Shown piece by piece: positions 62,883 to 64,000 of a stretch of 64,000 nt of DNA. The first letter of the stretch is position 1; each line of letters opens with the position of its first letter. The DNA comes from Halegenticoccus tardaugens. GTDB lineage: Archaea > Halobacteriota > Halobacteria > Halobacteriales > Haloferacaceae. The notes under the pieces were generated by a model, which saw only the letters and a program-made list of their open reading frames with translations, made no database searches and was not told the origin of the DNA. The position numbers and the translations under genes were made by a program. The stretch lies in the NCBI RefSeq assembly GCF_004116405.1, contig NZ_SDIC01000001.1:620001-684000 (forward strand), in the 5' to 3' direction.

Positions 62883-63458
62883 TCACCCGTCCCTCCGTTC
62901 TCCGACGAGCGCGTCGTCTTCGAGGAACCGTTCGACGGCGTGCGCGTCGGCTTCGAGGTCGCGGAGGTGGTCGCGAAGCCGCGTCGCGGTCCCCGGGTCG
63001 CCCACCTCCTCCGCGAGGCCGACGTGTTCGCGCATCTCCGCGACGAGCACCGCGTATCCTTCCAGGTCGCCTTCGAGCGAGGTTCGCAGGTCGTAGAGGT
63101 CCTCGGCTTCGAGGTGGACCCGGGCGTTCTCCTGGAGGGTCGGCGGCGTGTTCGGCGGGACGCCGCCGAGTTCGACGATGCGGACCGCGAGGTCGTCGTT
63201 GATCGCGCGGGTGCGCCGGTAGGCCTCCCGCAGGAACTCGGCGACCTGACGGAACTCCGCGCCCTCGGCCGTCCAGTAGTGCTTGCGGAGCAGGTAGAAC
63301 AGGTTGAACGTCCCCGCGTGGTCGACGCTGAGGGCGTCGACGACCGCCGCCGCGGCGTCGCGGTCGATTCCCTGCAGATTTTCGACGACGGTTCCCCACT
63401 CCTGGCGCAGCTCCCCGACGTCGGGCTCGCGAACCAGACCGATCTGTTTATTCGCCAT
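62883..63458 (-). CDS. Dps-like ferritin family protein (paralogue 2)
   Basis: A 191-residue homologue of the gene downstream, with FNLFYLLRKHYWTAEGAEFR near 51-70, RQVAEFLREAYRRTRAIND, and DLRTSLEGDLEGYAVLVAEM. As in the first copy, the HW and LHE histidines of canonical Dps are replaced (KHYW, VAE). It is first in a two-gene operon. The ATG at 63458 lies about 55 bases from a palindrome (63512-63534) and a TATA-like gataaaac on the transcribed strand. The two paralogues may form hetero-dodecamers; that is inference. Confidence 0.88.
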   Translation of the reverse strand: MANKQIGLVREPDVGELRQEWGTVVENLQGIDRDAAAAVVDALSVDHAGTFNLFYLLRKHYWTAEGAEFRQVAEFLREAYRRTRAINDDLAVRIVELGGVPPNTPPTLQENARVHLEAEDLYDLRTSLEGDLEGYAVLVAEMREHVGLAEEVGDPGTATRLRDHLRDLEADAHAVERFLEDDALVGERRDG

Positions 63459-63511
63459 GGCTCTCACTCCTCTTCGTACGTCTTGAGCGACGAACCGCTT
63501 AAGTTTTATCA

Positions 63512-63534
63512 GCATCCCTATAATTTAGGGATGC
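63512..63534. promoter_or_regulatory. Palindromic operator-like site upstream of the Dps-like pair
   Basis: GCATCCCTA and its exact complement TAGGGATGC flank a 5-base TAATT spacer, and the centre contains TATAAT. It lies just upstream of the TATA-like GATAAAAC that serves the minus-strand Dps-like operon, a typical repressor position. A metal- or redox-responsive regulator (for example DtxR/SirR type) would fit the gene product, but no regulator is identified in the window. Confidence 0.7.
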
Positions 63535-63742
63535 CAAAAATCTAACGCGCTAACTGGCGGGAAGTACACAGGCCCGGCGAGCGCCGGAACGGCCCCGCGC
63601 CGACGGCGCGTTCGTGCGCGCGGTGGAGAGCGAACGCGCGCACCCCTCCACGCACGTCCCGTCTCGCCGCACGTTTATATCCGAGAGCGGGACCACCTCG
63701 GCGCGACCGGCAGCGGGAACGCACCAGCCGGTCTGATACCTC

Positions 63743-63919
63743 ATGCACTGTCGAAACTGCGGTCACACGGACCAGTTCGTGCTGCTCGTCGAACTCTCGG
63801 CGCTCGTCGCCGACCGCGCCTCGCGCGCGGACTGGACGCTCTCGGTCGAGTGTCCCTCCTGCGCGAGCACCGACGTCGCGGGCGACCCCGCGACGCTCCT
63901 TCGACGAGCTATCGACTGA
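63743..63919 (+). CDS. Small zinc-ribbon protein (58 residues)
   Basis: ATG at 63743 opens a 58-residue protein: MHCRNCGHTDQFVLLVELSA, then a second pair in VECPSCASTDVAG, ending LLRRAID. The CxxC pairs at residues 3-6 and about 38-41 form a zinc ribbon, here with a long helix between them. A TATA-like tttatatcc at 63674 lies upstream with a leader of about 45 nt. Its stop overlaps the end of the convergent gene by 11 bases. It is a small haloarchaeal family of unknown role, possibly nucleic-acid binding. Confidence 0.75.
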   Translation: MHCRNCGHTDQFVLLVELSALVADRASRADWTLSVECPSCASTDVAGDPATLLRRAID

Positions 63920-64000
63920 CCACGCGGTCGTACGCGTCGGTCGACCCGTCGTCGCCCCCTCGACCGGTCCACGCGACGAACGCGACGCCCGCCTCGGTCG
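63909..64000 (-). CDS. C-terminal end of an unidentified protein (cut by window edge)
   Basis: A minus-strand frame enters from the right edge and ends at a TAG at 63909-63911. The visible residues read TEAGVAFVAWTGRGGDDGST, then DAYDRVVSR, which has the acidic composition of neighbouring genes; the other two frames do not. Only 29 residues are visible, so no family can be assigned. It overlaps the small zinc-ribbon gene tail by 11 bases. Confidence 0.45.
   Translation of the reverse strand, partial: TEAGVAFVAWTGRGGDDGSTDAYDRVVSR

Noticed and set aside
1..64000. CRISPR array, prophage or insertion sequence
   Set aside because: No regular direct repeats with spacers and no transposase, integrase or phage structural genes were found anywhere in the window.

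Overview
This window comes from a haloarchaeon (class Halobacteria, probably near the Haloferacaceae/Halorubraceae; I cannot fix the genus). The evidence is the very high GC content, strongly acidic proteins, GTG and leaderless starts behind TATA-like boxes, Tat-type (twin-arginine) lipoprotein signals, an intron-bearing elongator tRNA-Met, and archaeal markers: Cbf5/TruB, GatD, replication factor C large subunit, F420-type oxidoreductase and HMG-CoA synthase. There is no CRISPR array, prophage or insertion sequence. Most of the window is dense chromosomal housekeeping sequence.

Layout. 1-2.6 kb: end of a translation/secretion block on the minus strand (adk, DUF106/EMC3-like membrane insertase, cmk, truB cut by the window edge). 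2.8-6.4 kb: universal stress protein and an amino acid permease fused to stress-protein domains. 6.5-15.5 kb: gatD with an acetyltransferase, a repressor-type regulator with a secreted helical protein, DUF1405 membrane protein, gpmI, VTT-family membrane protein and a PH-like protein. 15.6 kb: tRNA-Met with a 105-nt intron whose bulge-helix-bulge can be drawn base by base. 16-21.3 kb: small proteins, asparaginase, EamA exporter, ComB-like protein. 21.4-24.8 kb: a complete ECF-type importer of unknown substrate. 25-31.3 kb: a complete peptide/nickel-type ABC importer. 31.4-34.6 kb: RNase H and a malic enzyme, separated by a nested inverted-repeat element that fits exactly between their stop codons. 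35-42.6 kb: membrane protein, an M24-like protein with a degenerate metal site, heme A synthase, a polar amino acid ABC importer and a zinc alcohol dehydrogenase. 42.8-46.9 kb: a four-gene biotin operon, bioB-bioU-like-bioF-bioD, with no bioA. 46.9-50.1 kb: F420-type oxidoreductase, four-helix-bundle copper protein and rfcL. 50.4-54.1 kb: three acetyltransferases, an amidohydrolase and a membrane hydrolase. 54.3-56.4 kb: a DNA-binding regulator convergent with mvaS. 56.5-58.4 kb: a pilin-like surface protein broken by a one-base slip in a C6 tract. 58.5-64 kb: DUF2150, TatD-like hydrolase, NYN nuclease, halolysin-type protease, two tandem Dps-like proteins behind a palindromic promoter site, and a 58-residue zinc-ribbon protein.

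Physiologically the window describes a proteolytic, peptide- and amino-acid-using heterotroph: secreted subtilase, oligopeptide importer, amino acid importers, asparaginase and malic enzyme, aerobic respiration (CtaA), isoprenoid lipid precursor synthesis (MvaS) and biotin self-sufficiency from the KAPA step on. The points most worth a second look are the bioA-less biotin operon with a Gly/Ala-rich insert in the BioU-like enzyme, the nested inverted-repeat element, the orphan ECF importer, the frameshifted surface protein, the metal-site-poor M24 protein, and the Dps pair lacking canonical ferroxidase histidines.
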